Shown here: positions 41,609 through 50,678 of the stretch, piece after piece
Layout: every line of letters starts with the position of its first letter
How positions within the stretch are numbered: the stretch's first letter is position 1
Assembly: GCA_018819225.1 (NCBI GenBank)
Contig: JAHJQN010000003.1
Coordinates: 62,001-126,000 of the forward strand
Length of the DNA: 64,000 bases
Source: Microcaldota archaeon
GTDB lineage: Archaea > Micrarchaeota > Micrarchaeia > Norongarragalinales > SBBD01
Direction of reading: 5' to 3'
Translations under genes and position numbers: made by a program
Notes under the pieces: model-generated
What the model was told of the DNA's origin: nothing
The model's database searches: none
What the model saw: only the letters and a program-made list of their open reading frames with translations

Positions 41609-43087
41609 ATGGATTTCGATCTCCGTCAAGTCCAGGAATTCGGAAAAAAGGGATGGTACAACAAGCACTATTCCGGTCTGCCGATTACGCTTTCATCGAT
41701 CGCTAAAGGAATTGCCACTCCCCTTGAGGATGTCGGATGGAGCATGCGCTTTTCCGCGTGGTTTTTCCGCGAGAACATGTTCAACTTCTACTGGGGGCAG
41801 GAGGACATGGAGCGCGTCCGTCAATACGTGCTCGAACACAACGACGCGAATAGTAAATTCGCTGTCGAAATCATCCAACGGTGGGAGCGGCAGGCAAAAA
41901 AAGTCCATGAAAAAGTGCAAAAACTGGAAAGAAGGCCACTGGAAACGCTTTCCGATGAGCAATTCATTCACGAAACAAGTCAGTTGAATGAAATGCATGC
42001 TGTGGCGAGTTACCTGCCGCACATCGCGGACAGCTTCCTCGAAACGGGTGAAACCTCTTGGGCCCATGCAGCGCTCGAAAAGGACCTGACCGGCGTTCCG
42101 CCAACAGAAAGGGGAACGACGATCGAGGCGTTATGCCGGCCCACGGAGCTGACGTTCGTAAGACAAGAATATGCGGAACTCGTGGACGTGGCACGGAAAC
42201 GAGAAGACGGATCGCAAGAGGAATTCGAAGCGGCGTTGGAGGCGCATGCGCACAAATGGCAGTGGATCGAAAACAATTACCGGAAGGGATCGCATTTGAA
42301 CACCGCGTATTTCCAGGACAAATTGAATCGATTGACAACAAAGGAGTTGGCGGGCGGCACGGAAGTGGAACGAAAACGCCTCCATCGAGTGAAAGAGAAA
42401 AAAGCGGAGATCCTAGAACGGAACGGGAAAAGGGCGCAAAACCTCATTTTCCTGTTGGAGCGATTCGGGGTTTGGCAGGACGCGCGAAAGAAAATGAACC
42501 TGCATGCGACGCAGGCATGGTTCCGAATCCGCGATGAACTGGTGAGACGGACTGCGCTTTCTGAAGATGAAGCCAATTATTTATGCGGGGACGAAGTGGA
42601 AAAGGCGTTGAACGGGACCATCGAAAAAGAAACGCTTGCTGGCAGGAAAACGCATGGATTGGCATTGATGGGACTTTCCGAAAAATTGCTGAAATGGACG
42701 GGAAATGAGATGCGCCGAGCGGAATCGCTGTTTGAAACCGTGGAAACTGAAACCGATGAAATCAAGGGGGTTATAGCATCGAAAGGCTTTGCGAAAGGAC
42801 GGGCGGTACTATTACTCAATCTTCATGCGATGGCCCGCGTAAAACAAGGAGACGTCATCGTTTCGAATCAAACGACTCCCGAGTACGTCCCAGCGCTTAA
42901 GAAAGCAGCGGCTATTGTGACGGATCAAGGCGGGCTGACGTGCCACGCGGCTATCATCTCCAGGGAATTGGGAATTCCTGCGGTCATCGGCACCCGGATC
43001 GCATCACGCGTGTTCCATGAAGGAGATGTGTTAGAAGTGGATGCCGTGCACGGTGTGGTGAGGCGGATTCGGAACCCGACGAATTAG
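41609..43087 (+). CDS. Second phosphohistidine swivel protein without ATP domain
   Basis: 492 residues. The C-terminal 100 residues are a PEP-utiliser mobile domain with DQGGLTCHAA (His446), very similar to that of the protein at 3095. The N-terminal 380 residues are helical and charged, with HKWQWIENNY (about 215-224) resembling the substrate domain of PEP-synthase-like and rifampin-phosphotransferase-like proteins. The ATP-binding domain found in those enzymes is missing. ATG 41609 has GGGGAGG about 5 bases upstream. It follows the DUF35-dehydrogenase gene by 17 bases, so it is likely part of the thiolase operon. Confidence 0.8.
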   Translation: MDFDLRQVQEFGKKGWYNKHYSGLPITLSSIAKGIATPLEDVGWSMRFSAWFFRENMFNFYWGQEDMERVRQYVLEHNDANSKFAVEIIQRWERQAKKVHEKVQKLERRPLETLSDEQFIHETSQLNEMHAVASYLPHIADSFLETGETSWAHAALEKDLTGVPPTERGTTIEALCRPTELTFVRQEYAELVDVARKREDGSQEEFEAALEAHAHKWQWIENNYRKGSHLNTAYFQDKLNRLTTKELAGGTEVERKRLHRVKEKKAEILERNGKRAQNLIFLLERFGVWQDARKKMNLHATQAWFRIRDELVRRTALSEDEANYLCGDEVEKALNGTIEKETLAGRKTHGLALMGLSEKLLKWTGNEMRRAESLFETVETETDEIKGVIASKGFAKGRAVLLLNLHAMARVKQGDVIVSNQTTPEYVPALKKAAAIVTDQGGLTCHAAIISRELGIPAVIGTRIASRVFHEGDVLEVDAVHGVVRRIRNPTN

Positions 43088-43107
43088 GCGGGATCAAGCA
43101 AGCATAC

Positions 43108-43120
43108 GTTTTTATTTTAC
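43108..43120 (+). promoter_or_regulatory. TATA box of treT
   Basis: GTTTTTATTTTAC is centred about 24-26 bases before ATG 43138 with no SD, suggesting a leaderless treT message. Confidence 0.5.
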
Positions 43121-43137
43121 GGACGAATACTACGCGC

Positions 43138-44373
43138 ATGCGCCACCTCCAACAGTATGCCGTTTTTACCGGAAAAGAGGAAATTCAAAAGATCCGGGAA
43201 CAAGGAGCGACCCTCAACGACGCGCACGTCGCGCATTTAAGCTCCACGTTTTACGGAGGGGGCGTCGCGCAACTCCTTTCGACGATGGTGCCGCTGCTCA
43301 ACGAAGCCGGCGTGCGCACCGGATGGCGTATCTTGCGCGGATACCCCGAGTTTTTCACCATAACAAAAAAAATTCATAACGGCCTATACGGAGACCACGA
43401 TATTCGCCTGACGCTATCTGAAAAGCGCACGTACCTTCGCGTCAACGAGCTCAACACCAAGTACATGCACTTGGGAGGACATGACCTGATCATCGTCCAC
43501 GATCCCCAACCGCTCCCGCTCATTCGGTTCAAGAAAGAACTCGCAGCGCCGGATTCCGTGAACAACCAGAAATGGCTTTGGCGTTACCATCTCGACTTCC
43601 GCAAGCACAACCCCCACGTATGGAAATACCTCAAACCGTTTGCCTCGAAATACGACGGCATCATCGTCACGCTCCCGGAATATCAGACGGACGTGCGCAA
43701 GCCCCATCACTTCGAAGCGCCGGCCATCGATCCATTGAACGATAAAAACCGCCCGCTCACGAAAAAACAGGCGCGCCGCATCCTCGAAGGACATGGCGTG
43801 CCCCTGGATAAGCCGTTGATCACGCAAGTCTCCCGCTTTGACCCCTGGAAAGACCCGTTGGGGGTCATCGACGCGTTTAAGCAAGTGAAAAAATACAAGG
43901 ATTGCCGATTGCTCATGCTCGGCGACATGGCGGCCGACGATCCGCAAGGAAAATTCGTTTATGATCAAGTCATCAAGAAAGCGGCGGGCGATCCGGATAT
44001 CCATGCCGTAAACATCGAAAACGATTTGCTGGTGAACGCCGCGCAGAAAATGTCGGACGTCGTCGTACAAAAATCCTTGGCTGAAGGATTCGGTTTGACC
44101 GTGGCCGAAGCGTTATGGAAAGAAACCCCGGTCGTGGCTTCGCGGGTCGGCGGCATCCCGATGCAGGTCGAGCACGGGAAAGGCGGATTGCTCGTGGACA
44201 GTATTGCCGAGTGCGCGGAAAGCATTCGGTATTTGCTGGAACACCCCAAGGAAGCCGAGCGCATGGGAAAAGAAGGAAGAGAACACATTCGAAAGAACTT
44301 CTTGATTACGCGACTCGTGCTCAATGAAATCTCCATCATTCAATCCACTTTAGGGAAAAAATCGGCGCCCTAA
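43138..44373 (+). CDS. treT: Trehalose glycosyltransferring synthase TreT (GT4)
   Basis: 411 residues. Joins glucose from a nucleotide donor to free glucose to make trehalose. It follows the archaeal TreT pattern throughout: HLSSTFYGGGVAQLLSTMVPL (about 33-53), VHDPQPLPLIRF (about 120-131), QVSRFDPWKDP (about 232-242), and the GT4 donor site EGFGLTVAEALWKETPVVA (Glu-x7-Glu, about 320-338). Full length. It is followed after 33 bases by an OtsA-like gene, giving a second trehalose route. Confidence 0.9.
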   Translation: MRHLQQYAVFTGKEEIQKIREQGATLNDAHVAHLSSTFYGGGVAQLLSTMVPLLNEAGVRTGWRILRGYPEFFTITKKIHNGLYGDHDIRLTLSEKRTYLRVNELNTKYMHLGGHDLIIVHDPQPLPLIRFKKELAAPDSVNNQKWLWRYHLDFRKHNPHVWKYLKPFASKYDGIIVTLPEYQTDVRKPHHFEAPAIDPLNDKNRPLTKKQARRILEGHGVPLDKPLITQVSRFDPWKDPLGVIDAFKQVKKYKDCRLLMLGDMAADDPQGKFVYDQVIKKAAGDPDIHAVNIENDLLVNAAQKMSDVVVQKSLAEGFGLTVAEALWKETPVVASRVGGIPMQVEHGKGGLLVDSIAECAESIRYLLEHPKEAERMGKEGREHIRKNFLITRLVLNEISIIQSTLGKKSAP

Positions 44374-44406
44374 ACGTTTTTTAGGGGAACCAATCATTAC
44401 GATTCC

Positions 44407-45897
44407 ATGGAATCGCTTCAGCATTTAGAAGGCGTCATCAAGAACCGGTTGAAAAATCGGCTGCTCGTCATCGCCTCCAATACGGCCCCGTACGTGCACT
44501 TTTTCCAGAAAGATAAGGTGCAGCACCGTATCGGTACCGGAGGAGTCGTGAGTGCCTTAAACGCAGTCCTGGAGGCTTCGGGAGGCACTTGGGTCGCGGC
44601 AAGTCAAGGCGATGCGGACTCCGAGGCCATGGATAAAGACGGATTTATTTCAGTACCACCTAAAAAACCCGCCTATCGATTCCGGCCCTTATTCCTATCG
44701 AAAGGGGACACCAACGGATACTTACACGGCGTATCGAATGCCGCCATCGTTCCATGGGCGCATAACGCGTACGTCCGACCGCGATTCGAGGAGGCGTGGT
44801 GGAAATCGTACGAGAAAGTCAACCGGCAGTTTGCGGATGCGATCATCAAGAGCATCGGGGACCAGGACGGATTCGTGTGGATTCAAGACTATCAATTATC
44901 GCTGTGCAGCCAATACGTGAAAGAAAAACGGCCGGATCTCGTGGTCGCCCAGTTCTGGCACGTGCCCTGGCCGAACGCCGACGTATTCAAGGTGAATCCG
45001 TGGGGGGAACACATATTGAAGGGACTCTTGCACAACGACCTCCTCGGATTTCATGTGCCCCAATACGGTTTCAATTTCGTGGACGCGGTTGATCAAACAT
45101 TGCCCGCCCGCATTGATCGCGAATCCAACACCATTCACTACCAAAAAGGCCAGACGGTCATCCGACACTTTCCGATTAGCATCCACTATCAAGGAATCCA
45201 CCAGGAAGCCAAGAGCATCCGCCCACCCGCGCTGAACCAGATTCGAAAAAATCTGGGGGGAACTTCTCAACGGTTCCTCGTCGGACTGGAGCGCTTCGAC
45301 TACACGAAAGGACTCATTGAAAAATTCCGGGGGTTTGACCGATTCCTGGAAAAAAATCCGGAATACCAAGGAAAAGTCACGCTCGTACAAGTCGCATCGC
45401 CCACGCGGGAAGCCGTAAAGGAATACAGGGATTACGCGGACGACGTGGTGCGCGTCATCGAAGAAATCAATTGGAAATATGAAATGGGTCGGTGGCAGCC
45501 CATCATTTTATTACACGAGTTTGTCAGCCGCCAAATGTTGCTCTCCCTCTATCGATTGGCGGATGCCTGCCTGGTGACCTCTCTGCACGAGGGCATGAAC
45601 CTCGTTGCAAAAGAATACGTGACCAGCAAAACGGATGGAGACGGCGTACTCATTCTCAGCAAGTTTACGGGCGCGGCCAGAGAACTCAAGTCCGCCCTTC
45701 TCATCAACCCCTTTTCCACGCACGAGATATCGGATGCGATCAAGCAAGCCATGGAAATGCCGAAAGCCGAACGCATGGAACGCATGCATCAAATGCAGAC
45801 GTATATCCGCGAACACGACGTCTTTCAATGGGCGGCGGATATGCTGGAAAGCATCAGTCGTTTGGAGAGCTCGTCGCCGATCTCCTCTCAAAAATAA
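44407..45897 (+). CDS. otsA: Trehalose-6-phosphate synthase (GT20, OtsA-like)
   Basis: 496 residues, family GT20. The N-terminal loop is RIGTGGVVSAL (about 41-51), the acceptor-side motif is VWIQDYQLSL near residue 158 (usually HDYHL), then AQFWHVPWPN near 180, ERFDYTKGL near 297 and the donor motif SLHEGMNLVAKEY near 396. It should make trehalose 6-phosphate from a nucleotide glucose and glucose 6-phosphate; glucosylglycerol-phosphate synthase is an alternative within GT20. The OtsB phosphatase gene is convergent with no gap. A T-run at 44377-44382 before it could end treT transcripts or act as a TATA-like element 26 bases from ATG 44407. Confidence 0.86.
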   Translation: MESLQHLEGVIKNRLKNRLLVIASNTAPYVHFFQKDKVQHRIGTGGVVSALNAVLEASGGTWVAASQGDADSEAMDKDGFISVPPKKPAYRFRPLFLSKGDTNGYLHGVSNAAIVPWAHNAYVRPRFEEAWWKSYEKVNRQFADAIIKSIGDQDGFVWIQDYQLSLCSQYVKEKRPDLVVAQFWHVPWPNADVFKVNPWGEHILKGLLHNDLLGFHVPQYGFNFVDAVDQTLPARIDRESNTIHYQKGQTVIRHFPISIHYQGIHQEAKSIRPPALNQIRKNLGGTSQRFLVGLERFDYTKGLIEKFRGFDRFLEKNPEYQGKVTLVQVASPTREAVKEYRDYADDVVRVIEEINWKYEMGRWQPIILLHEFVSRQMLLSLYRLADACLVTSLHEGMNLVAKEYVTSKTDGDGVLILSKFTGAARELKSALLINPFSTHEISDAIKQAMEMPKAERMERMHQMQTYIREHDVFQWAADMLESISRLESSSPISSQK

Positions 45898-46650
45898 TTA
45901 TCGGGCTAACGAATGCAATAATCGATCCACGTCCCGAATTCCGTTTACATAGTATCGAGCGTTCGTGGTTCGGAAGTTCTTCTCGGAAGAGCGGACGAGT
46001 ACCCCGATGCCGTTGCGCTTAACCGCAAGAAAAGCGGGTTCGTCCGTCGAATCGTCTCCAACGTAGATGGGAAACGCGCGTTCGGAAGCGCCGATGCGAC
46101 GCACCGTAACGCCCTTGTCAGGAAGCCCTCTCGGAATCCATTCGAACGACTTCCGTCCAGGCACCTTTTGAAGAGAGGAAGTAAAGGAAAGAGAGTGAAT
46201 GGATTGAATTAAAGCGGCTTGACGCGATAACGCCACGTTGCGGTAGTGGAACACGAGACTGGAAGGCTTTCGTTCGATGAGAGAACCCGGAAAGGAACGC
46301 GCCAACGGCTTCAATACTCGTTCGAGTTGCGATATCATTCGGCGAATGCTTGCATTTTGACGGCTAAAAATCGGATTCCAATGCGCTCCACGCTCCGGGA
46401 TGACGCGAATCCCGCGAATGTGAAACCGTTTGTTCATGAATGAGGCGTCGCGACTCGTTAGAACCCAAACGGAAGCGCCGGAATCACGGAGTTTCATGAG
46501 GGCGCGTTTCATCGATGCGGCCAACCGGGGAGCCGCGGGATTTTTGCGGATGGGCACGAGTACGCCGTCGAAATCCAAGATCACGAGGCGACGACGGCGA
46601 CGCCATTTCTTCCTCAACAACGGAAGAGCAGAAAAAAAAGACGCGGGCAT
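45898..46650 (-). CDS. otsB: Trehalose-6-phosphate phosphatase (OtsB-like HAD)
   Basis: 250 residues. HAD phosphatase: motif I LDFDGVLVPI (about 25-34, nucleophile Asp26 and Asp28), motif II TSRDASF near 65, basic lid region with Lys/Arg, and motif III/IV GDDSTDE (about 203-209). The cap with ERGAHW and the GVTVRRIG segment match trehalose phosphatases. Start ATG 46650 is leaderless from a TATA box at 46668-46681. The N-terminus has a run of Lys/Arg (RKKWRRRRR, about 13-21), unusual for OtsB. Confidence 0.88.
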   Translation of the reverse strand: MPASFFSALPLLRKKWRRRRRLVILDFDGVLVPIRKNPAAPRLAASMKRALMKLRDSGASVWVLTSRDASFMNKRFHIRGIRVIPERGAHWNPIFSRQNASIRRMISQLERVLKPLARSFPGSLIERKPSSLVFHYRNVALSRQAALIQSIHSLSFTSSLQKVPGRKSFEWIPRGLPDKGVTVRRIGASERAFPIYVGDDSTDEPAFLAVKRNGIGVLVRSSEKNFRTTNARYYVNGIRDVDRLLHSLAR

Positions 46651-46667
46651 AAACCGACTTACCGCAA

Positions 46668-46681
46668 CCTTATTTATATCG
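46668..46681. promoter_or_regulatory. TATA element between otsB and the divergent GT-C-like gene
   Basis: Minus strand CGATATAAATAAGG is centred 26 bases before otsB ATG 46650. On the plus strand the same AT-rich element could start a transcript near 46705 that carries the SD GAGGTGG (46724-46730) of the next gene. Confidence 0.55.
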
Positions 46682-46741
46682 CTATAGCTTCAACGTTTCT
46701 ATTCAGCAAGCCACGTGAATCGCGAGGTGGAAAATTAGAGC

Positions 46742-48037
46742 ATGCAACGCGTATTCTCGCACATTCATTTCACGAAAACAGAATGGATGGTTCTGGGAGT
46801 GCTGGCCGCGTTTATCCTCCTGTTTTTCAAGCCCGTTGTGGCCGGAGACGGATTCGGGTACTACGTGATTCTTGAAGGAGCGGTCCGGTACCAGACCCTG
46901 AACCTGAGCGAACAGCTTCATTACAATGATATTACCTTCGGACCAACGGTTTGGCTGCACCCTATGACCCAAAAGTACGTGTCCCAGTATGCGCCCGGGC
47001 TCCCGCTCTTGAGCGCACCGATCTACGCGTTCTCCCTGGTCCTGGATGATGTGAGCGTCTTTCACCTCAAGGACGCGTTCTTCCTCGAGGAACGCGGAGA
47101 CATTGTGATCCACATGGCGAGCGTACCCTTAACATCGCTAGTCCTGCTGGGACTGGGAATGATCGCGATCTTGAGAATGATGCACCATCTCGGCATGGAA
47201 AAGGAAGGCGCTTTCGCCTTGTTGCTCACATTCTTCGGCTCGCCGATCACACGGTATGCCACGTACGATTTGAGTTACACGCACGTCGCGGAAGCCGGAA
47301 TTTTAGCCTTGGCGCTCTATTACTTCTTCAAGAATGAGGCGTGGAAAACCGGCGCGTTCTTGGGACTAATGACGCTGGTGCGATACACGTCCCTCGCATT
47401 CGCCGTTCCTCTAACCGTCTATTATTTCTGGAAAGGCCGCCGGCAAGAAGCGATGACCATGATCGCATCCATGGTTCCGTTCATCGCATTTGCCATGTTG
47501 TGGTCGTGGGTTCAGTTCGGCAGCCCGCTGGCCACCGGCTATTCGCAAGCCTCGAATCTCGCGGACAACATGGATTGGCCGGTGCACATGCCGCGAGTGC
47601 TTTTTTCCCTGGAAGGGAACCCCCCGGGATTGTTGTGGTGGTCCCCGCTGTTGTTCGCAAGCTTTGCGGGATTGTGGGTATGGAAGGACGATCGCAAGTG
47701 GGTGTTAATGGGGCTCGCCGTCATGCTGCTGCTCGTCACCGGAAGCTTCTTCAAAGGAACCACCGGATTCTCGTTCTCCAACCGCTATTTCGTTTCGTTA
47801 CTACCCGTTTTCGTCGTGGGAAGCGCGGTCATGCTCAAGAATAAGCAAGGTCGATGGATGGGAATGCTAGCGCTCTATGGCCTCGTACTATTTCTGTTGA
47901 CGCTCTCCAACGACTGGGGACACTTTCCGACCATAACGGAAGTCTGGTCGCACTGGTTCACGGAAGGCCACTTGGCAGAATTTCCGCAGGCGATCATAGA
48001 TAAGCTCGGATTCGTAAGATTTTTAACGGGTAAATAG
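46742..48037 (+). CDS. GT-C-like polytopic membrane protein
   Basis: 431 residues with about ten helices. After helix 1 the sequence AGDGFGYYVILEGAVRY places an acidic residue and aromatic stretch where GT-C sugar transferases have catalytic Asp; further along are LPLLSAPIY and SPITRYATYDLSYTHV. The PMT/ArnT-like superfamily is likely; no detailed family is assigned. GAGGTGG lies 11 bases before ATG 46742. It stands alone between otsB and a mostly empty 282-base stretch. Confidence 0.7.
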   Translation: MQRVFSHIHFTKTEWMVLGVLAAFILLFFKPVVAGDGFGYYVILEGAVRYQTLNLSEQLHYNDITFGPTVWLHPMTQKYVSQYAPGLPLLSAPIYAFSLVLDDVSVFHLKDAFFLEERGDIVIHMASVPLTSLVLLGLGMIAILRMMHHLGMEKEGAFALLLTFFGSPITRYATYDLSYTHVAEAGILALALYYFFKNEAWKTGAFLGLMTLVRYTSLAFAVPLTVYYFWKGRRQEAMTMIASMVPFIAFAMLWSWVQFGSPLATGYSQASNLADNMDWPVHMPRVLFSLEGNPPGLLWWSPLLFASFAGLWVWKDDRKWVLMGLAVMLLLVTGSFFKGTTGFSFSNRYFVSLLPVFVVGSAVMLKNKQGRWMGMLALYGLVLFLLTLSNDWGHFPTITEVWSHWFTEGHLAEFPQAIIDKLGFVRFLTGK

Positions 48038-48319
48038 GGTCAAGGAATTCCATGAAAGTGAATCCGGGATGCGGAAACCTGAAATGCGTAGGATACGTGA
48101 ACATGAATCAGTACGAGCAGAAGGCGTGGTTCCGCGCAAGGGAAAAAAAAAGGGTTCCGTTTCGGAGGGAGGCAACGAAAACGGTATTATCCGTTCATCC
48201 TAATCGAGTCGTCATCAATCTTCTCGCGAATTTTTTCCCACGTCCTGCGACCTTTTCTGGTGTCGTACGGTAGGCGGATTCGAGGAAATCGAATTCATGC
48301 CCGAGAATCCGTCAGTCAT
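48038..48319. other. Intergenic stretch with a possible gene remnant
   Basis: 282 bases between two genes. No RNA gene, promoter or repeat is clear. A 73-codon plus-strand frame at 48052-48273 has weak protein character and is not supported. On the minus strand a short open frame lies at 48187-48294 (reported separately). Confidence 0.5.
48187..48294 (-). pseudogene. Possible remnant of a protein C-terminus
   Basis: A 35-codon open frame without a start codon reads PYDTRKGRRTWEKIREKIDD and ends TAA. The composition looks like a real amphipathic helix, and the frame opens right after a TGA. It could be the tail of a deleted gene, but no family can be named and chance cannot be excluded. Confidence 0.25.
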
Positions 48320-49438
48320 TCACCGGATTTTCAAGAGGCGGCGCCACGCTTTCAGTAGTTTTAAAGCCGCCTCGTTTCCGAATACCAAATAATACCACTG
48401 TATTTCGTTCCAGTTGGAAGAACAGGCGGCCATTTTCGCGTACTCCTTCTCATGGGAAACCATGTTTTCCTTGAACTCGGAATAGAGCACGCGGTAAAAG
48501 GGCCTCGTGTCCATCAGACAGGAATCCGCATTCCCGACTTTTCCGAAATGGAGGATACCTTTTCTTTGAAGTTGTTTCTGCCGGGCCTCCAGAAACGGGG
48601 AATGGCTTTTCAGGAATCCCAGCGCTTGAATTTCGCTCTTGCGGCCCGGGTAAGGAATGACGAGGAAATCCTGGCACAACACATAGTCCCGGTTCTGCGG
48701 AGAACTGTCCTTGACGATGACCAAACGCTCTCCCATCGTATGCAGCTTGAGCGGAACGCGCTTCAGGTTCCCGTTATCATCGGTCACGTTCACCGACATG
48801 CGGCCCTCTTTGTGAGTCAACGGAAATCCAACCTGCAGCTCAATGTAATGTACGAGGCTGTTATTGTTATTTCCGATGAGCAGGATCTTTCCGCCGCTCT
48901 TCACTAACCGGTCGTACGGCGTGTTTTCTCCAAAACCCGTATCCGACTCGTCATGTCCCCGCAGGAAATCCTTTGCCTGATTTCCCCAAGCTGCAAACGA
49001 ATGCGTGGGATGAAGGCTTCGAGTAACATCCGACCGCTTGCGAAACACTTCCGCCACTGCACCCACGTTCGTCTTCGTTTTACGCACGTCAAACGAAAAA
49101 TTCGAATCCGAATAGCTTTTTGGCGGGCGGTTGAACGTGGGAATCAAGATCGTCCCATTTTTTCCGACGGACTCGATGAGCGCCTCGATGAACGTGTTCG
49201 GCCCTCCTTCCACGAATCCGATGCAGCTCAACGCGGTTTGCACGAGCAGGGTATCCCCGCTCCGCACGCCCATACTCCGGAAATCATGCACGAGCTGCTT
49301 CTTGGACACGATCGCTGGTTGGGAAGACGCTCCCTTCGATTTCTTCCTGGAAATGAATTTCTTCTTGGCAATAAACAGCCCTTTCTTCATCCAGTTCGGC
49401 GTCACCAGTTTCACGGTGCGCGAAATCTTCTTCCTCAT
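48320..49438 (-). CDS. AAC(3)-family N-acetyltransferase
   Basis: 372 residues. Resembles aminoglycoside 3-N-acetyltransferases (acetyl-CoA dependent): VRSGDTLLVQTALSCIGF (about 58-75), GTILIPTFNRP (about 94-104), and the key histidine in HPTHSFAAWG (about 142-151). In sugar clusters such proteins usually acetylate an amino sugar rather than a drug. The N-terminal 45 residues are very basic (KKKFISRKKSK) and extra to the domain. Its start overlaps the stop of the deacetylase gene by four bases (ATGA), so the two act together, possibly exchanging acyl groups on a surface amino sugar. Confidence 0.87.
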   Translation of the reverse strand: MRKKISRTVKLVTPNWMKKGLFIAKKKFISRKKSKGASSQPAIVSKKQLVHDFRSMGVRSGDTLLVQTALSCIGFVEGGPNTFIEALIESVGKNGTILIPTFNRPPKSYSDSNFSFDVRKTKTNVGAVAEVFRKRSDVTRSLHPTHSFAAWGNQAKDFLRGHDESDTGFGENTPYDRLVKSGGKILLIGNNNNSLVHYIELQVGFPLTHKEGRMSVNVTDDNGNLKRVPLKLHTMGERLVIVKDSSPQNRDYVLCQDFLVIPYPGRKSEIQALGFLKSHSPFLEARQKQLQRKGILHFGKVGNADSCLMDTRPFYRVLYSEFKENMVSHEKEYAKMAACSSNWNEIQWYYLVFGNEAALKLLKAWRRLLKIR

Positions 49439-50310
49439 CGGTTGACGACCTCCAATGGTACGTCCATATAATTCCCGGAAAAGTGTTTGGCCAGCTCTCC
49501 AGTCGAAACCACCTCCAAACCCTCCTCCTTTACTTTGACCAGAATCCGTTCTAAAACGTTTACCTGCATCGCGCCTTCGAGCAGCCCATGGCCGTACAAT
49601 ACGGCAGGTAGCCCCCGACGATGTTTCTCCATGATTCGTGAAAACACCTGATCCGCTATTTTAGAGTCCGGGATACCGCGCGCCCATGCGTCCTCGATCA
49701 GCGGAACCGTATCCGAGCACATCAAATTGACGGGCACTTGCATGTGTTTGAATCGTTTTCCGTTGATTACGGGATGGAACGGCTTATCTCCTGGAAGATC
49801 CCCGGCGGTCTCGAAACGGAACCGATCCAAACTCTCGAGAACCCTCACGCGGGTACGGAAAGCGGGAGACGCGAAATGCCGGGGCTTTTTTCCGAACAGG
49901 TTCTCAAAACGAGCGATCATGTCCGAAAACTCGAGGTCCACATCCATTTTCGGAAGTGACAACGCCCACTCCTCGTGCTCGATCGCATGGCAACCGAATT
50001 CATGCTCTTTTTCCGCAAGGCGCAGCAACTCCGTACTTTCTTCGGAAAAATTGACGGGAAGAAGCATCCTGCGCGCGAATTCTCCGTAGGAAATCTTGCG
50101 GCGGTGAGGCCTCTCGACGGGCGTGTACCAGGGATCGTAGTTTTTTCGGGAGAAGAACTTGCGGCGCAGCACGTGGGGAAGAAAAGGCTCACGACCCAGC
50201 ACCAGGAAGAAGCTGGCCGTTGAATCCGTTTTCCGGAGCGCCTCCAAAATGCGGGGCAACCCTTCCCGAACCCCGATGCGCGTATCCAAGTCAATCCGGA
50301 GGGAAAACAT
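49435..50310 (-). CDS. Polysaccharide deacetylase family protein, ArnD-like (second copy)
   Basis: 291 residues, paralogous to the protein at 38522: LRIDLDTRIGVREGLPRIL at the start (acids Asp7/Asp9), GCHAIEHEEW (about 110-119) for the metal histidines, KKPRHFASPAFRTR, and YGHGLLEG near residue 242 where the other copy has LHDVFEG. It has an extra insert of about 20 residues (about 50-70, RKNYDPWYTPVERPHRR). AAGGGATGG 4-5 bases before ATG 50310 is the SD. Coupled to the AAC(3)-like gene downstream. Confidence 0.86.
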   Translation of the reverse strand: MFSLRIDLDTRIGVREGLPRILEALRKTDSTASFFLVLGREPFLPHVLRRKFFSRKNYDPWYTPVERPHRRKISYGEFARRMLLPVNFSEESTELLRLAEKEHEFGCHAIEHEEWALSLPKMDVDLEFSDMIARFENLFGKKPRHFASPAFRTRVRVLESLDRFRFETAGDLPGDKPFHPVINGKRFKHMQVPVNLMCSDTVPLIEDAWARGIPDSKIADQVFSRIMEKHRRGLPAVLYGHGLLEGAMQVNVLERILVKVKEEGLEVVSTGELAKHFSGNYMDVPLEVVNR

Positions 50311-50322
50311 AGGTCCATCCCT

Positions 50323-50631
50323 TCAATGAAGTATGGTCCCGCCAGTCAAGCGAAAGATTTCCTTGTCGCCGCGTTTTCTCGTCCGGTCGTCCTCCATCCG
50401 TCGTTCCAGCGCCGTGCCGAGTTTACTCCATGCGTTCACGAAACCCGTTCGGAACGGAAGACCGATGTTCATCGTTCTGACCGGAATCAGGAGGGGCAAG
50501 AGCACGGGCTCGATGGCTTCCGGAAGCGATAACAAGAACCGGGTCACGCGTCCATCCGTGATCGCATGGCCGAAATGACCGGTCACCGCAAAAGTTTGGT
50601 CCCCGAGAAAATTCTTCATGCTCCTTTTCAC
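50323..50631 (-). CDS. Hypothetical protein leading the deacetylase transcript
   Basis: 102 residues from GTG 50631 (ATG 50619 is an alternative), not recognised. It has a hydrophobic middle (FLLSLPEAIEPVLLPLLIPV) and a basic C-terminus. Support for a real gene is mainly positional: it is the first open frame after a TATA-like element at 50679-50690 and ends 12 bases before the deacetylase start. Against it: overlapping open frames exist on the other strand and its SD spacing is poor. Confidence 0.4.
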   Translation of the reverse strand: MKRSMKNFLGDQTFAVTGHFGHAITDGRVTRFLLSLPEAIEPVLLPLLIPVRTMNIGLPFRTGFVNAWSKLGTALERRMEDDRTRKRGDKEIFRLTGGTILH

Positions 50632-50678
50632 AAAACGAAGTGTAACGAATAGCGACGAACGATTTTAGCCTACCCGGC

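Noticed and set aside
48052..48273. A 73-codon plus-strand frame after the GT-C-like gene
   Set aside because: No SD or promoter, no domain, and its composition (Arg/Lys/Val with no helix pattern) is not convincing.
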